DNA of 64,000 bases from Nitrospinia bacterium (GTDB taxonomy: Bacteria > Nitrospinota > Nitrospinia > Nitrospinales > JAJDAT01). Where the stretch lies: assembly GCA_029261715.1 (NCBI GenBank), contig JAJDAT010000008.1:17590-81589 (forward strand), in the 5' to 3' direction. Made by a program: the position numbers and the translations under genes. The notes below the pieces were generated by a model. The model had not been told where the DNA came from and ran no database searches. It saw only the letters and a list, made by a program, of their open reading frames with translations. Of the stretch, positions 1 through 9,072 are shown piece by piece (within the stretch, counting starts at the first letter, position 1; every line of letters begins with the position of its first letter).

Positions 1-348
1 TTCGGTCAAGAGACCAGCCATGATCAATTTCTTTTTCCCCGTATTCTCTATGGCCGCTTTGAAGTTTGGATCATCAAAAGCATCAACAATACCGGCCCGT
101 TTAATTCTTGCGGCAAATTCTTCTGGAAATATTTCTTCAAGTTCCGGAAACAGAGGACCTTGAGGCTGATCCTCCATACTACTTGTCAATACAACTTTCA
201 TTCCTGCGGCTTTAGCTGCTTTAGCAAGCGCCAAAGTATTTCGTTTTACTTCATCATGAGGCGCTGAGTGCATCCAATTAATGGTCCCAACTTGATGATC
301 AATTAATAGCATTGCAGTATTTTTTGCATTAAATCTTTCATATGACAT
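1..348 (-). CDS. Isochorismatase-family (YcaC-like) hydrolase, 3' part outside window
   Basis: An open frame of 116 codons runs leftward from an ATG at 348 off the window edge. A good Shine-Dalgarno (AAGGAGATGAG) sits just before the ATG and decides the start. The N-terminus has the family's first catalytic Asp in a LLIDHQ motif around residue 18, and the last visible residues, MAGLLTE, are those that precede the catalytic Cys in this fold, which lies beyond the window. The family hydrolyses amides or related bonds; the substrate cannot be told. It is the third gene of a minus-strand operon after a TetR regulator and a pirin, with a 21-nt gap. The family assignment is firm; the role is open. 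Confidence 0.85.
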   Translation of the reverse strand, partial: MSYERFNAKNTAMLLIDHQVGTINWMHSAPHDEVKRNTLALAKAAKAAGMKVVLTSSMEDQPQGPLFPELEEIFPEEFAARIKRAGIVDAFDDPNFKAAIENTGKKKLIMAGLLTE

Positions 349-369
349 AACTCATCTCCTTTAATTTCA

Positions 370-1047
370 TTAAGTGTGCGCGATAATTACCTGGGACTTT
401 TCTGTCGCTTCAAAACCAAGATTATTCCCGCGAAATAAGTCGCCTTCACGTATTTCTTTTCCATTTGCTATTCCATTTCCAGTAGCCAGGTAAGCGATAA
501 AATTCTTTTCTAAATCAAACTTTTGTTTTGGGTTCAACATTCCAATTTTGAAAAAAGTTTGACTGTCAAACGTCTCCGTCTGCTCGGAAGCCCCACCGTA
601 AATATCGAGAACCTCTCCCCATTTGGGGTGATAAACTTTATATCCTGCCGGTTGCCCCTGTTTGTCGGGAAGCGCCCATAGTTGAATCATTCGGTTTGTA
701 ACATCATCTGGATTTATCTCATTATGTGAGAAGCCCTCGCCACCTGCTCTTTGAACTTGGACGTCAAATGTGTTCAGTTCCTGTCCGTTCTCAAGAGACC
801 CCTCATGGGCAATACGTCCTTCCACCATCACAGAAATCACATCAATTTCCTGATGGTCGTGCAAGTGAGTTTCTCCCTTGGGATCGAATCGTGCATCGGC
901 AAGGTAAACAAAGTTACCGATTCCCGCCCAGGTACCAGGGTTAACATGGTTTCCAAAAGCCTTTGGATCCATAACAATGCGATGTTCTTTAAGTCCCGCA
1001 AATCCTCCAAGCTGAAGATCGTCTCGATGTAAAATATCAATACTCAT
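370..1047 (-). CDS. Pirin family protein
   Basis: A 225-aa cupin-type pirin. The N-terminal domain carries the metal-site pattern: His61, His63 and His65 in HLHDHQEIDV, and His108/Glu110 in GFSHNEIN. These match the conserved His/Glu iron ligands of pirins. Some bacterial pirins act as quercetin 2,3-dioxygenases or redox-linked regulators, but which applies here cannot be read. The C-terminal cupin half is shorter and less conserved than in typical 230-290-aa members. It lies between a TetR regulator (25 nt upstream) and an isochorismatase-fold hydrolase, suggesting a small stress- or aromatic-compound-responsive operon. That link is inferred from context only. Confidence 0.9.
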   Translation of the reverse strand: MSIDILHRDDLQLGGFAGLKEHRIVMDPKAFGNHVNPGTWAGIGNFVYLADARFDPKGETHLHDHQEIDVISVMVEGRIAHEGSLENGQELNTFDVQVQRAGGEGFSHNEINPDDVTNRMIQLWALPDKQGQPAGYKVYHPKWGEVLDIYGGASEQTETFDSQTFFKIGMLNPKQKFDLEKNFIAYLATGNGIANGKEIREGDLFRGNNLGFEATEKSQVIIAHT

Positions 1048-1072
1048 AAAATTCCCTCCAATCTTCGCTTAA

Positions 1073-1801
1073 TCAAATCAGTTTTTTACCTGTCAATTGA
1101 TTGTAGCGTCCGTTTTTTAAACAATGATTGGCGATTTTTTCCATATCGCCACTAGGATTCTTGGAAAGCCATCCATACCCAATACAAAGAGCCTTTAAGT
1201 TTTCTTTTAGAAATTTAGGGATAGCGATTTTGTGTTTGTTTGATTCACTCATAATATTTTCTGCATAAGTTACATAGGAACTGCCCATCATTAGGGACCA
1301 AACACCGGTATCCATTAAACGAGCCTGATCTTTTGAATCATTTTTTGATTTGAATCCACCAGACTGTATTGCTTTAAGAGCCCCCGCAGACACTTGATCC
1401 TTAATATTTCGATGAACGTTTAAAATCTCAGCTTTAATGCCTGACGACCCTGCATTCCAGACAGCAGAAGTTCCCGCCAATTGCTCGGACTCAAATAATT
1501 CCGGATGATCTAAACTAAATAGATAATCACAGAAGACTCCGCCAATGTACCGGGAGTCCACGTCTAATCCATCATTGTTAAATATGGCAGTGAATACTTC
1601 AAGACGGCCTTCCCAGGCAATTTTTGCCAAAGATAGAATCAAATCTTCTTTGTTGTTGAAGTGAGAATAAAAAGTTCCTATAGAAATATCTGAGGCGCGC
1701 GCCAGATCAGATATTTTCAATGACAGGAAGCCATGTGAAACCGCTAGCTTCAATGATTTTTTAAGAATACGAATATGACGTTTTAAATTATCTTCACGCA
1801 T
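1073..1801 (-). CDS. TetR family transcriptional regulator
   Basis: A 242-aa protein with the TetR N-terminal helix-turn-helix at about residues 26-57 (ISDLARASDIS followed by GTFYSHFNNKEDL, the family signature). The C-terminal ligand-binding half is divergent, so the inducer is not predictable. It is the first gene of a minus-strand operon with pirin and an isochorismatase-like hydrolase. A perfect 19-bp palindrome lies 26 bp upstream of the start codon, where an autoregulatory operator would be expected. It is therefore likely the local repressor of the three-gene operon. Start is ATG at 1801. Confidence 0.9.
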   Translation of the reverse strand: MREDNLKRHIRILKKSLKLAVSHGFLSLKISDLARASDISIGTFYSHFNNKEDLILSLAKIAWEGRLEVFTAIFNNDGLDVDSRYIGGVFCDYLFSLDHPELFESEQLAGTSAVWNAGSSGIKAEILNVHRNIKDQVSAGALKAIQSGGFKSKNDSKDQARLMDTGVWSLMMGSSYVTYAENIMSESNKHKIAIPKFLKENLKALCIGYGWLSKNPSGDMEKIANHCLKNGRYNQLTGKKLI

Positions 1802-1826
1802 TGCCTAATAAGAATAAATGAATAAT

Positions 1827-1845
1827 AATCGAATATTATTCGATT
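1827..1845. promoter_or_regulatory. 19-bp palindrome, probable TetR operator
   Basis: AATCGAATA-T-TATTCGATT is a perfect inverted repeat around one central base. It lies 26 bp upstream of the TetR-family gene. Length, symmetry and position fit an autoregulatory TetR operator; binding is inferred. Confidence 0.6.
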
Positions 1846-2045
1846 TCTAGGGAATTTGTCAATTAAATTTAATTACAAAAAATTATTGGGTTGGTAACAG
1901 GGATTCTTAGCGAAGGAACAAAATGAGTGAGGTGATACGAATTTGAACGTATGAAGAAATACCAGAGCTTGATTAGTGAATGTCGGTTTTGGAATGAAAA
2001 GGTCAATTTGGGATTTCAGATTTAGAAAACGCAAACTATCCGGTG

Positions 2046-2072
2046 AGCTTTGAATTATTCAAATTCAAAGCT
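2046..2072. other. Perfect 11-bp hairpin within the larB-end duplication
   Basis: AGCTTTGAATT and its reverse complement AATTCAAAGCT are separated by a 5-nt loop. The position corresponds to the hairpin that follows the intact larB gene at 3589-3630, so this is the terminator-like part of the duplicated segment. Confidence 0.5.
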
Positions 2073-2114
2073 TGCTTGAAGATGTTCGTACGGTCAAATC
2101 TCGACTATTGCAAG

Positions 2115-2198
2115 TTATGCGTTGGACCGGGCGTTAATTTTATGCGCGATGCAAGCGGTTCTAAATCCGTTGTCGATATTCACTATTGTCAAACCAGA
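2115..2198 (-). pseudogene. Decayed duplicate of the larB 3' end
   Basis: Read on the minus strand, this stretch encodes VNIDNGF, then AC.AHKINA, then SNA and a stop. That is the exact C-terminus of LarB, whose intact gene ends 1543 bp away at 3658. The similarity continues beyond the stop through the hairpin to about 2020, and weak traces reach about 2245 on the gene side. No start codon or upstream LarB domain remains, so this is a fragment. It and the intact copy form imperfect direct repeats on both sides of the ycaQ gene. The homology is seen directly; the mechanism is inference. Confidence 0.8.
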
Positions 2199-2263
2199 TG
2201 TCATCGAGTCCAGAAGACCGCCATGCTGTCATAAGCGGTTTAAGGCAACCTAAACCCGACTTT

Positions 2264-3475
2264 TTACAAGCGCTTTTTTAATGCTTTAGTTAGCAATGAT
2301 TTCGCTAAATTCGGGTCACTTCTTGTTACAGCTACGTCGCTGCAGCTATCAAATAGAGCGTAATCGACTATAGCCATTGAAAGTGGATCGACTAATTTCT
2401 CCAGTTGCTTCCTGCTTGCGAATTCTGGCTCAAGATATAAGGTTTTTATTTCGAAACGTGATTTATCGCGGTGTGATTTGCAATCCATTCGACCTACCAA
2501 CTGGTCGTCATGTAGTATTGGCAAGCAGAAGTATCCGTATCGTCTTTTCGACTCTGGTACATAACACTCAATTTTGTAGTCAAAATCAAATATCTCCAGA
2601 ATACGGTCGCGTTGGATTACTGTGCTATCAAACGGAGACAGTAACCGAGTAATTTGGGGTGATCGTCGACCCAGCGGGCGTTCTAAAGTCTGGATTTCAA
2701 TCCAATATTTAGCGCCACTATCGATCGTAATTTCCTTCAATTTTCCCGCATCAGTTCGGCGCTTCAACTCAGCCTTTACAGAATCACCTAGCGGCACTCC
2801 ATGACGGCCTCCCGAGGTAAAGGATTTGTAGGTTGCGAAGCCATGCGACCTTAGTGTTGTATCAACGAGGAAACAGGCAAACTCTTCAAGCGAAGGTACG
2901 CTTATATCGACAGATGTTGGTAAAACGCGTTCGGTTAAGTCATAGGTTTTTTCGAAGCCAACACGCGCACTGATCATTAAATCACCCTGGAAATACAATT
3001 GTTCTAAGGCTTGTTTGGCAGGTTTCCAATTCCACCATCCGCTGCTTTTGCTTCGGGTATCCTCAAAGTCCCGAGAACGAAGAGGTCCTTCACATTGAAT
3101 CCGCTTCAGCACTAGCTTCATCAACAATTTCAAGTCTTTGGTGACCTTCTTTAAACCGAACTTTCTGGCGTGCAACAAAGTAAATCGAAAGTCTTCGATT
3201 GAACGAAATGCTGCGACAGGAAATTGCGATTCAAATATTTTCCGCTCCTGGAGTAAACGGTTAATATGCTGGCTTTGGAAATCTGGTACTCGTGCCCTGA
3301 GTGTGTGATCGTGCGCACGAACGACCACTGAGATCGTATCGATTTGCACATAGCCGAGGTGACGAATAGCTAGTAAGGTGGCATCTACGCCACGACCGAA
3401 TGGTTGACGTTTGTCTAACCCCTGACTGGCCAGGGCGATGCGCCTTAGTCTTGCTTTGTCAATTAGCTGTGCCAT
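2264..3475 (-). CDS. ycaQ: YcaQ/AlkX-type winged-helix DNA glycosylase
   Basis: A 403-aa protein of the HTH_42 (YcaQ/AlkZ) family, DNA glycosylases that excise alkylated bases and unhook interstrand crosslinks. The catalytic region is visible as GYVQIDTISVVVRAHDH, with the Q-x-D motif (Gln44, Asp46) typical of the AlkX/YcaQ branch rather than the Q-x-Q of AlkZ. Length matches the family (about 400 aa). The gene appears GC-richer than its neighbours and is flanked by two copies of the larB 3' end, so it looks inserted between larB and whatever once followed it. No partner gene is evident. Confidence 0.88.
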   Translation of the reverse strand: MAQLIDKARLRRIALASQGLDKRQPFGRGVDATLLAIRHLGYVQIDTISVVVRAHDHTLRARVPDFQSQHINRLLQERKIFESQFPVAAFRSIEDFRFTLLHARKFGLKKVTKDLKLLMKLVLKRIQCEGPLRSRDFEDTRSKSSGWWNWKPAKQALEQLYFQGDLMISARVGFEKTYDLTERVLPTSVDISVPSLEEFACFLVDTTLRSHGFATYKSFTSGGRHGVPLGDSVKAELKRRTDAGKLKEITIDSGAKYWIEIQTLERPLGRRSPQITRLLSPFDSTVIQRDRILEIFDFDYKIECYVPESKRRYGYFCLPILHDDQLVGRMDCKSHRDKSRFEIKTLYLEPEFASRKQLEKLVDPLSMAIVDYALFDSCSDVAVTRSDPNLAKSLLTKALKKRL

Positions 3476-3588
3476 ACGATACCTATTAATTTTACTGAAT
3501 GATTTTTTTGGCCAAAATAAAAGTTAAGGTTCTGTCGAATCTGGTCAGTAAGGATTTTTAAAACTAGGAATTAGAAAAAGTAAACTAT

Positions 3589-3630
3589 CCGGTGAACTAA
3601 GTTCAATTATTCAAATTCAAAGCTCACCGG
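3589..3630 (-). terminator. Hairpin downstream of larB, probable terminator
   Basis: CCGGTGAACT pairs with AGCTCACCGG (one wobble) across an AT-rich interior. It lies 28 nt past the larB stop on the minus strand, and the strand continues into a T-rich run containing TTTACTTTTTC. It is probably the end of the gpsA-larB transcript. Confidence 0.55.
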
Positions 3631-3657
3631 ACGATGTGCAATCTCAATTATTGCAAG

Positions 3658-4416
3658 TTATGCGTTCGACAGTGCGTTAATTTTATGCGCCATGCAAGCG
3701 GCGCCAAAACCGTTGTCTATATTCACTACTGCTACGCCGGGAGCGCAGCTATTAAGCATTGTCAGTAATGGAGCCAAACCATTTAAGGCGGCGCCATAAC
3801 CTATGCTTGTAGGAACCGCTATAACCGGTTGGGCAACTAACCCACCAACAACACTGGGTAATGCGCCATCCATTCCGGCAATGACAATAATCACCTTAGA
3901 CTCTTTAATTTTCTCTAGTTGATCAAATAGTCTGTGGATACCGGCAACTCCCACATCGTAAATCCGCTCCACCTTGTTGTTAAAGGTTTCCGCCGTAATA
4001 GCGGCTTCCTCGGCCACGGGGATATCGGATGTTCCTGCACAAAGAATAGAGATATTTCCAACTAAATCCTTTTCCTGGTTTTCTTTCAAAACTAAGGTTC
4101 TGCTGACTTTGTCGTATTTAGCTTCTTTTGGTAGTTTTTCGCGGATACTAGTAAAGACCTCTTCCGAAAGCCTCGTTCCTAAAACAGTAGTCCCCGATTG
4201 ACGTATGCTATTTACAATTGCCAAAACTTGGTCTGGAGTTTTATTTTCGCAAAAAATTGCTTCCGGTAAACTACCGCGTAGAGAACGGTGATGATCGATT
4301 CTAGCAAAGCTCAAATCTTCATACGGAAGGTTTTCAAGTTTAGATAGAGCCGCTTCGGGAGACATTTGGTTGGCATGAACTTCGGCTAATATTTTTTCTA
4401 GTGATTCACGGTTCAT
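3658..4416 (-). CDS. larB: Nickel-pincer cofactor biosynthesis protein LarB
   Basis: A 252-aa PurE-related (NCAIR mutase-like) protein. LarB carboxylates and hydrolyses nicotinic acid adenine dinucleotide to make the pyridinium-3,5-biscarboxylate mononucleotide precursor of the nickel-pincer nucleotide. Diagnostic motifs are CAGTSDIPVAEEA (residues 126-138), AGMDGALPSVVGG (180-192) and the conserved Cys224 before VAVVNIDNG. The start ATG overlaps the gpsA stop (ATGA), so the two genes are translationally coupled. larC and larE are not in the window. Its last roughly 27 codons and trailing hairpin are duplicated at 2020-2198. Confidence 0.92.
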   Translation of the reverse strand: MNRESLEKILAEVHANQMSPEAALSKLENLPYEDLSFARIDHHRSLRGSLPEAIFCENKTPDQVLAIVNSIRQSGTTVLGTRLSEEVFTSIREKLPKEAKYDKVSRTLVLKENQEKDLVGNISILCAGTSDIPVAEEAAITAETFNNKVERIYDVGVAGIHRLFDQLEKIKESKVIIVIAGMDGALPSVVGGLVAQPVIAVPTSIGYGAALNGLAPLLTMLNSCAPGVAVVNIDNGFGAACMAHKINALSNA

Positions 4417-5435
4417 TTGAGTCCGGCGACCCCTTCAAATTCATGAGATATATCTACTTTCATTAAATCGTTAAGGGCTTCTAATGGAGGTTTATCGTCG
4501 TATAACACATGATAGGTTTCTTCGATTATGGAAGCTTGAACTTGAAGTTTTTCTTTGAGTCGATAAGCGGATTTAACGGTATGAACGCCTTCGGCAACCG
4601 TTTTCATATTCTGTGTAATCTCTGTTAAAGTCTTACCTTGGCCAATTTGAAGTCCAACATTCCGATTTCGGCTCAAATCTCCCGTACAGGTTAATACCAA
4701 ATCGCCCATACCGGATAACCCAGAAAAGGTTTCTTGTTTAGCTCCTAGAGCGCAACCTATTCGCGTTATTTCTACAAGGCCTCGCGTAATCAAAGCCGCT
4801 CTTGCATTAAAACCCAGCTCTAGACCGTCGGCAATTCCGGTTCCAATAGCGATAACGTTTTTTAAAGCGCCGCCAATTTCAACTCCTAATACATCCTGGC
4901 TGGTAAAAGCTTTTAGACGATTATTCGATAACAAATTTTGGATACGTTCTGCGGACTTCAAATCATGCGCTGCGGCCACTATAGCGGAAGGAACTTTTTG
5001 TGCAATCTCTTTAGCGAAAGTGGGTCCGGAGATACATCCGCGTAGACAATGACTGGGCAATATAGACTCTAATATCTGATCGACTGTCAAGAGAGTGTCA
5101 ATTTCGATGCCCTTACTGGCGTTAACCACTAAGCACCCGGGCTTAAGAAAGATTGCAAACTTCTCGACAACGTTCCGAATAGAATGGGTAGGGGAGACTA
5201 AAAAAACGATGTCTTTATCGCAAACCGCTTCTTCTAAAGAATTTGTTGGTTGAATAGTATTAGGGAGTTTAAATCCGGGGAGAAAAATTTCGTTCTCAGA
5301 CTTTTCATTTAATATCTTAAGTAGGTCTGCTTCATAAACCCACAAGTCAATCTCATGACCATTTTCCGCAAGTAAAATGGAAATGGCCGTTCCCCAACTT
5401 CCCGCTCCAATGACTCCAACTGATATTTGATTCAT
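4413..5435 (-). CDS. gpsA: Glycerol-3-phosphate dehydrogenase [NAD(P)+]
   Basis: A 340-aa GpsA that reduces dihydroxyacetone phosphate to sn-glycerol 3-phosphate for phospholipid synthesis. The N-terminal dinucleotide fold begins with GAGSWGTA (from residue 10). SGPTFAKEIAQ and the catalytic-domain signature GGALKNVIAIGTGIADG are present, and length is standard. It is the first gene of a two-gene operon with larB (4-nt overlap). A TATAAT-type -10 box on the minus strand at 5488-5483 lies about 50 nt before the start and may be the promoter. Confidence 0.95.
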   Translation of the reverse strand: MNQISVGVIGAGSWGTAISILLAENGHEIDLWVYEADLLKILNEKSENEIFLPGFKLPNTIQPTNSLEEAVCDKDIVFLVSPTHSIRNVVEKFAIFLKPGCLVVNASKGIEIDTLLTVDQILESILPSHCLRGCISGPTFAKEIAQKVPSAIVAAAHDLKSAERIQNLLSNNRLKAFTSQDVLGVEIGGALKNVIAIGTGIADGLELGFNARAALITRGLVEITRIGCALGAKQETFSGLSGMGDLVLTCTGDLSRNRNVGLQIGQGKTLTEITQNMKTVAEGVHTVKSAYRLKEKLQVQASIIEETYHVLYDDKPPLEALNDLMKVDISHEFEGVAGLK

Positions 5436-5668
5436 TATTATATGATTTTAAATTTAAGACAATTAACGTTAATAAGTAGAGCATTATACAGGAAAGACTA
5501 TATCCATATTCACCTCAAATAGTTAGAAAACTTTTGTTTGTAAAAGACGTAATATTTTATTAGTAAGTCTCCAGTCAAAGTTTAGGAATTCTTGACAATC
5601 CTTATTCCTTCGATATTTTTTTTATTCAAAAAATGCTTTATAAGAAAAGAGTTATTTGGTTTTTTATA

Positions 5669-5718
5669 TTGACATTCATTTTCAAAAAAGTATTATTACG
5701 GAAATGAAAATCATTATC
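5669..5718 (+). promoter_or_regulatory. Sigma70 promoter with overlapping Fur box
   Basis: TTGACA (5669-5674), a 16-bp spacer and TATTAT (5691-5696) form a good promoter. Bases 5700-5718 match the 19-bp Fur consensus at 16 positions (core AATCATTATC) and cover the expected start point. Repression by Fe(II)-Fur of the receptor and PepSY genes downstream is inferred. Confidence 0.72.
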
Positions 5719-5769
5719 ATAAATTGGTATTTTGATTTAAAAACATCTATTTATTACTAGGAATTGGCC

Positions 5770-7956
5770 ATGGAATTTTCAAAAAGATTAATAATTCTTA
5801 TATCAGTTTTATTACAGGTTATTACTTTTGAGATGGTATTTGCTCAAGAGGGGAATGTTCAAAATGGAAGTAATGACACTATTAAAAGTATCACTCATGA
5901 TGAACCGGTAAAAATGGATGAAGTGGTTGTTTCGGGTTCCCGGTTCCAGAAAACTCCTTCAGCAATGCCTAACACGGTAACTATTATTGATAATGAAACG
6001 TTACAAAAATCGACTGCCATAAATATGAATATGTCATCGGTCTTGGAAAGAAATGTTCCTGGTTTTGGCCCTAGTTTAGAAAAATTAGTTGGACGGGGTG
6101 AAACTTTTAGAGGAAGAAATCCTCTTTACCTTATAGATGGCGTTCCTCAGTTTAATCCATTACGCGATGGCCAGCGTGATGGTCAATCTATTGATATGGA
6201 TATGGTAGAGCGTATTGAAGTTATCCATGGCTCCAACTCGATGCAAGGCATTGGAGCAACGGGCGGTGTTATAAATATTGTCACTAAGAAAGCTAATCCT
6301 GATGGAAAACTACATAATAATGCGAAGTTAGGTTTTACCACTCATGATAGCTTTGATAGTGAAGGGTTTAATTATAAGGGTACATATAACGGTAGTATTG
6401 ATACAGGTATTATGGATTTTGCCTTAGGGCTTACCGCTCATCAGCGTGGAATATTTTTAGACGGTAATGGAGATCCTGTTGGATTGTATAGAACGCAAGG
6501 CGATATTATGGATTCGCTATCCTATAATGTTTTCTTTAAAACGGGTTTTGAACCAAAAGAGGGGCATCGATTTCAAGTTACAGTAAATTACAGAGACCTT
6601 GAAGGGGATGCCGATTATAAGCCAGTTGATGGCGATCGGAGTACAGGACTTCTTACAACATCGGTTAAAGGTGATCCAACGGACACTGTCGGAGATCCAA
6701 CTTTTACTGAAAATACATTAGTTAATGTCGATTATACAGCCAAAGATATATTTGGCTGGGATTTAAGGTCACAGTTTTATTATCAAGATTTTCATTCAAG
6801 GTTTGGTGGAGGAACGTTTGGTACTTTTTTCAGATTAACTGTAGATGGAGGCGCTTTTCTTGATCAATCGCAAATTGACTCTGAAAAAATGGGTTTTAAG
6901 TTTGCTGTCACTAATGAAGAAATATTTACCAAAGACCTAGACCTTACCTTAGGTTTAGATATTGCGCTGGATGAATCACAGCAGTCCTTGGCTAGGTCTG
7001 GACGTAATTGGGTTCCTTTGACAGAGCAAACTGAATTAGCTCCGTTTATGCAGGCGGATTACGAGTTGTTTAAAGATTTTAGTCTCACCGGTGGTTTTCG
7101 TTTAGAGGATGTCACGTTAAACGTAGATACTTATACAACGATTGCATCTGCCAATGCCGTTACTGTAGATGGCGGCGACCCTTCGTTTACAGAAGTACTT
7201 CCAAACGTAGGCGCCATTTACGATTTTACAGACAACTTATCTCTATATTCGAATTATACAAAAGGTTTTACTTTACCTGATGTAGGTAGAGTTTTAAGAG
7301 CCGTGAATACTACTGGGCAAGATGTGGACTCTTTGATAAACCTTGAGCCTGTAATTACTGATAATTTGGAGTTTGGCGCTAAGTATAATAATGGCATATT
7401 TAACGCAGAGGCTGCGTTTTATACTTCCAATTCAGACTTAGGATCTATATTAAGAGTCAACTCTGGAGGTAGTTTTGAAGTAGATCGTGAATACATCGAA
7501 ATTATGGGATTTGATATTTCAACAGGTTATCAATTTAGCGATAGGCTAAAGGTCGGCGCTAATTATGCTCACATATACGCTGAATTTGACTCCGATGGCG
7601 ACGGAGAAGTTGATTCTGATTTGGACGGGCTGAATGTTGCGCCTAATAGGCTTAATTTTTATACTGATTTCAGTCCAACAAGAAAAGTTAATCTCAGGCT
7701 ATCTGGCTCCCACCTCTTTAGCCGTACCTTTGACGGCGATCAAGTAAAACCAGCAAACTTCAACGAGGCAATTACGTTGTTTGATTTGTTTGCCTCAATG
7801 GATAGCGATTTTGGAATCTTAAATATTGGCATACAAAATCTATTTGATAATCAATATGTCACCTATTTCGGTCAGGTAGAAACAAATCAAAGAGCCGATA
7901 CATTTTTTGCGGGTAGGGGAAGGACTTTGACCTTTCAGCTTAGCAAATCGTTTTAG
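5770..7956 (+). CDS. TonB-dependent outer-membrane receptor (iron/siderophore type)
   Basis: A 728-aa receptor. A signal peptide (hydrophobic stretch ending near VFAQ) is followed by a TonB box-like segment (DEVVVSGSR) and a plug domain with GGVINIVTKK. A 22-stranded-type beta barrel ends in aromatic Phe (LSKSF). ATG at 5770 is preferred because AGGA lies 7 nt upstream; an in-frame TTG at 5764 would be only 1 nt from it. The Fur box upstream and the PepSY-TM gene 33 nt downstream point to ferric-siderophore or haem-like uptake. An EF-hand-like Asp-rich stretch (FDSDGDGEVDSDLDG) sits in a C-terminal loop. The exact ligand is unknown. Confidence 0.92.
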   Translation: MEFSKRLIILISVLLQVITFEMVFAQEGNVQNGSNDTIKSITHDEPVKMDEVVVSGSRFQKTPSAMPNTVTIIDNETLQKSTAINMNMSSVLERNVPGFGPSLEKLVGRGETFRGRNPLYLIDGVPQFNPLRDGQRDGQSIDMDMVERIEVIHGSNSMQGIGATGGVINIVTKKANPDGKLHNNAKLGFTTHDSFDSEGFNYKGTYNGSIDTGIMDFALGLTAHQRGIFLDGNGDPVGLYRTQGDIMDSLSYNVFFKTGFEPKEGHRFQVTVNYRDLEGDADYKPVDGDRSTGLLTTSVKGDPTDTVGDPTFTENTLVNVDYTAKDIFGWDLRSQFYYQDFHSRFGGGTFGTFFRLTVDGGAFLDQSQIDSEKMGFKFAVTNEEIFTKDLDLTLGLDIALDESQQSLARSGRNWVPLTEQTELAPFMQADYELFKDFSLTGGFRLEDVTLNVDTYTTIASANAVTVDGGDPSFTEVLPNVGAIYDFTDNLSLYSNYTKGFTLPDVGRVLRAVNTTGQDVDSLINLEPVITDNLEFGAKYNNGIFNAEAAFYTSNSDLGSILRVNSGGSFEVDREYIEIMGFDISTGYQFSDRLKVGANYAHIYAEFDSDGDGEVDSDLDGLNVAPNRLNFYTDFSPTRKVNLRLSGSHLFSRTFDGDQVKPANFNEAITLFDLFASMDSDFGILNIGIQNLFDNQYVTYFGQVETNQRADTFFAGRGRTLTFQLSKSF

Positions 7957-7989
7957 TCTGATCGCTATATCCAACACTCTAAAACGTCA

Positions 7990-9051
7990 TTGATTATTCG
8001 TAAAAATTTAGTTTGGGTTCATCGCGTTCTTGGCATTTCAATTGGAGTCTTCGCTATTGTATTATCTGCTAGCGGATTCTTCCTTTTGTTTGCGAATGAT
8101 TACGAGCGATGGCGTTATCCGCAAGCAGCTCTTCCTTTAGAGGACTCCAAGACTTTCGCAACAGCCTTAGCAAAAATTGAAAATTCCGCAGTCTCTCCAA
8201 TTAAATTGGTTAAATTCCCTCAACCTGATTTCAATGTGTTTACCGTTTGGCATCAGGATGAGACCAAGGGTTTTTATAATTCGGTTACTGGTCAATTAAT
8301 TAGTTTAGACCATTGGTATGAATCCTTAATGGCCTTTATTTTAAGGTTGCATACCCAATTGCTGTTATGGGATGAAGTAGAACTCGTAAATGGAATAGCC
8401 GGTATTCTGATCTTATTTGTTTTGTTTTCCGGTTTAATGTTATGGCAATCGCGGAGGAAATATTTTCAATTACGGTTTGCGCTAAAAACTCCAAAAAAGT
8501 TTAGCGATTGGATTCGCGTACATTCAGCTTGGGGAGTCATTGCTTCAGGAGTAATTCTAATCGCTGTGTCTACCGGTTGTATTATGGTTTTTTATGGAAC
8601 GGTCGCTAAATTTATTGTCTGGGCTACAGATGAAATTCCGAAAACTCCAAACGTAGTTGTAGAACATCAAGAAAAACCAAGAGCTTCTTGGAATACGATT
8701 TTAAAAGCAGTAGATGATTCTTTGCCGGATGGGCAACTGATTTATTTTTTTCCTGGGAAACAAAATAATGCGGTTTTAGGCTTTCGTAAACGCATGCCGG
8801 AAGAATGGCATCCGAATGGTCGTTCATTTATTCTGATCAATCCTTACGATAGTTCAGCGTTACAAGTTATAGACGCTCGGAATCAACCCATTGCAATTCA
8901 GCTTTTAGAAAAAGTTTATCCAGTACATGGCGCCTTTGTAGGGGGAGTTTTTTACAAAATAATTTTGGGAATAGGAGCAATTGTTTTAACGGCGCTTTCT
9001 CTATCTGGCTTCATAATTTGGTACCGAAATTTATTTTTAAATAGTAATTAA
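7990..9051 (+). CDS. PepSY-associated transmembrane protein (iron-uptake reductase type)
   Basis: A 353-aa inner-membrane protein of the PepSY_TM family. It begins VWVHRVLGISIGVFAIVLSASGF (first helix) and has further helices near residues 130-150, 175-205 and 325-345, with conserved His residues in the first and third (WVHR, IRVHSAWGV). Such proteins are commonly paired with siderophore receptors, and some act as periplasmic ferric-siderophore reductases. The frame has no ATG near its beginning. TTG at 7990 is the best start, and the frame is open back to the receptor's stop. No strong ribosome site is visible, so translation may be coupled to the receptor gene. Confidence 0.85.
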   Translation: MIIRKNLVWVHRVLGISIGVFAIVLSASGFFLLFANDYERWRYPQAALPLEDSKTFATALAKIENSAVSPIKLVKFPQPDFNVFTVWHQDETKGFYNSVTGQLISLDHWYESLMAFILRLHTQLLLWDEVELVNGIAGILILFVLFSGLMLWQSRRKYFQLRFALKTPKKFSDWIRVHSAWGVIASGVILIAVSTGCIMVFYGTVAKFIVWATDEIPKTPNVVVEHQEKPRASWNTILKAVDDSLPDGQLIYFFPGKQNNAVLGFRKRMPEEWHPNGRSFILINPYDSSALQVIDARNQPIAIQLLEKVYPVHGAFVGGVFYKIILGIGAIVLTALSLSGFIIWYRNLFLNSN

Positions 9052-9072
9052 TTTTATTCTACCTCTACGAAA

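Noticed and set aside
2043..2234. 63-codon plus-strand frame
   Set aside because: It runs antisense through the decayed larB end, has no ribosome site and no family.
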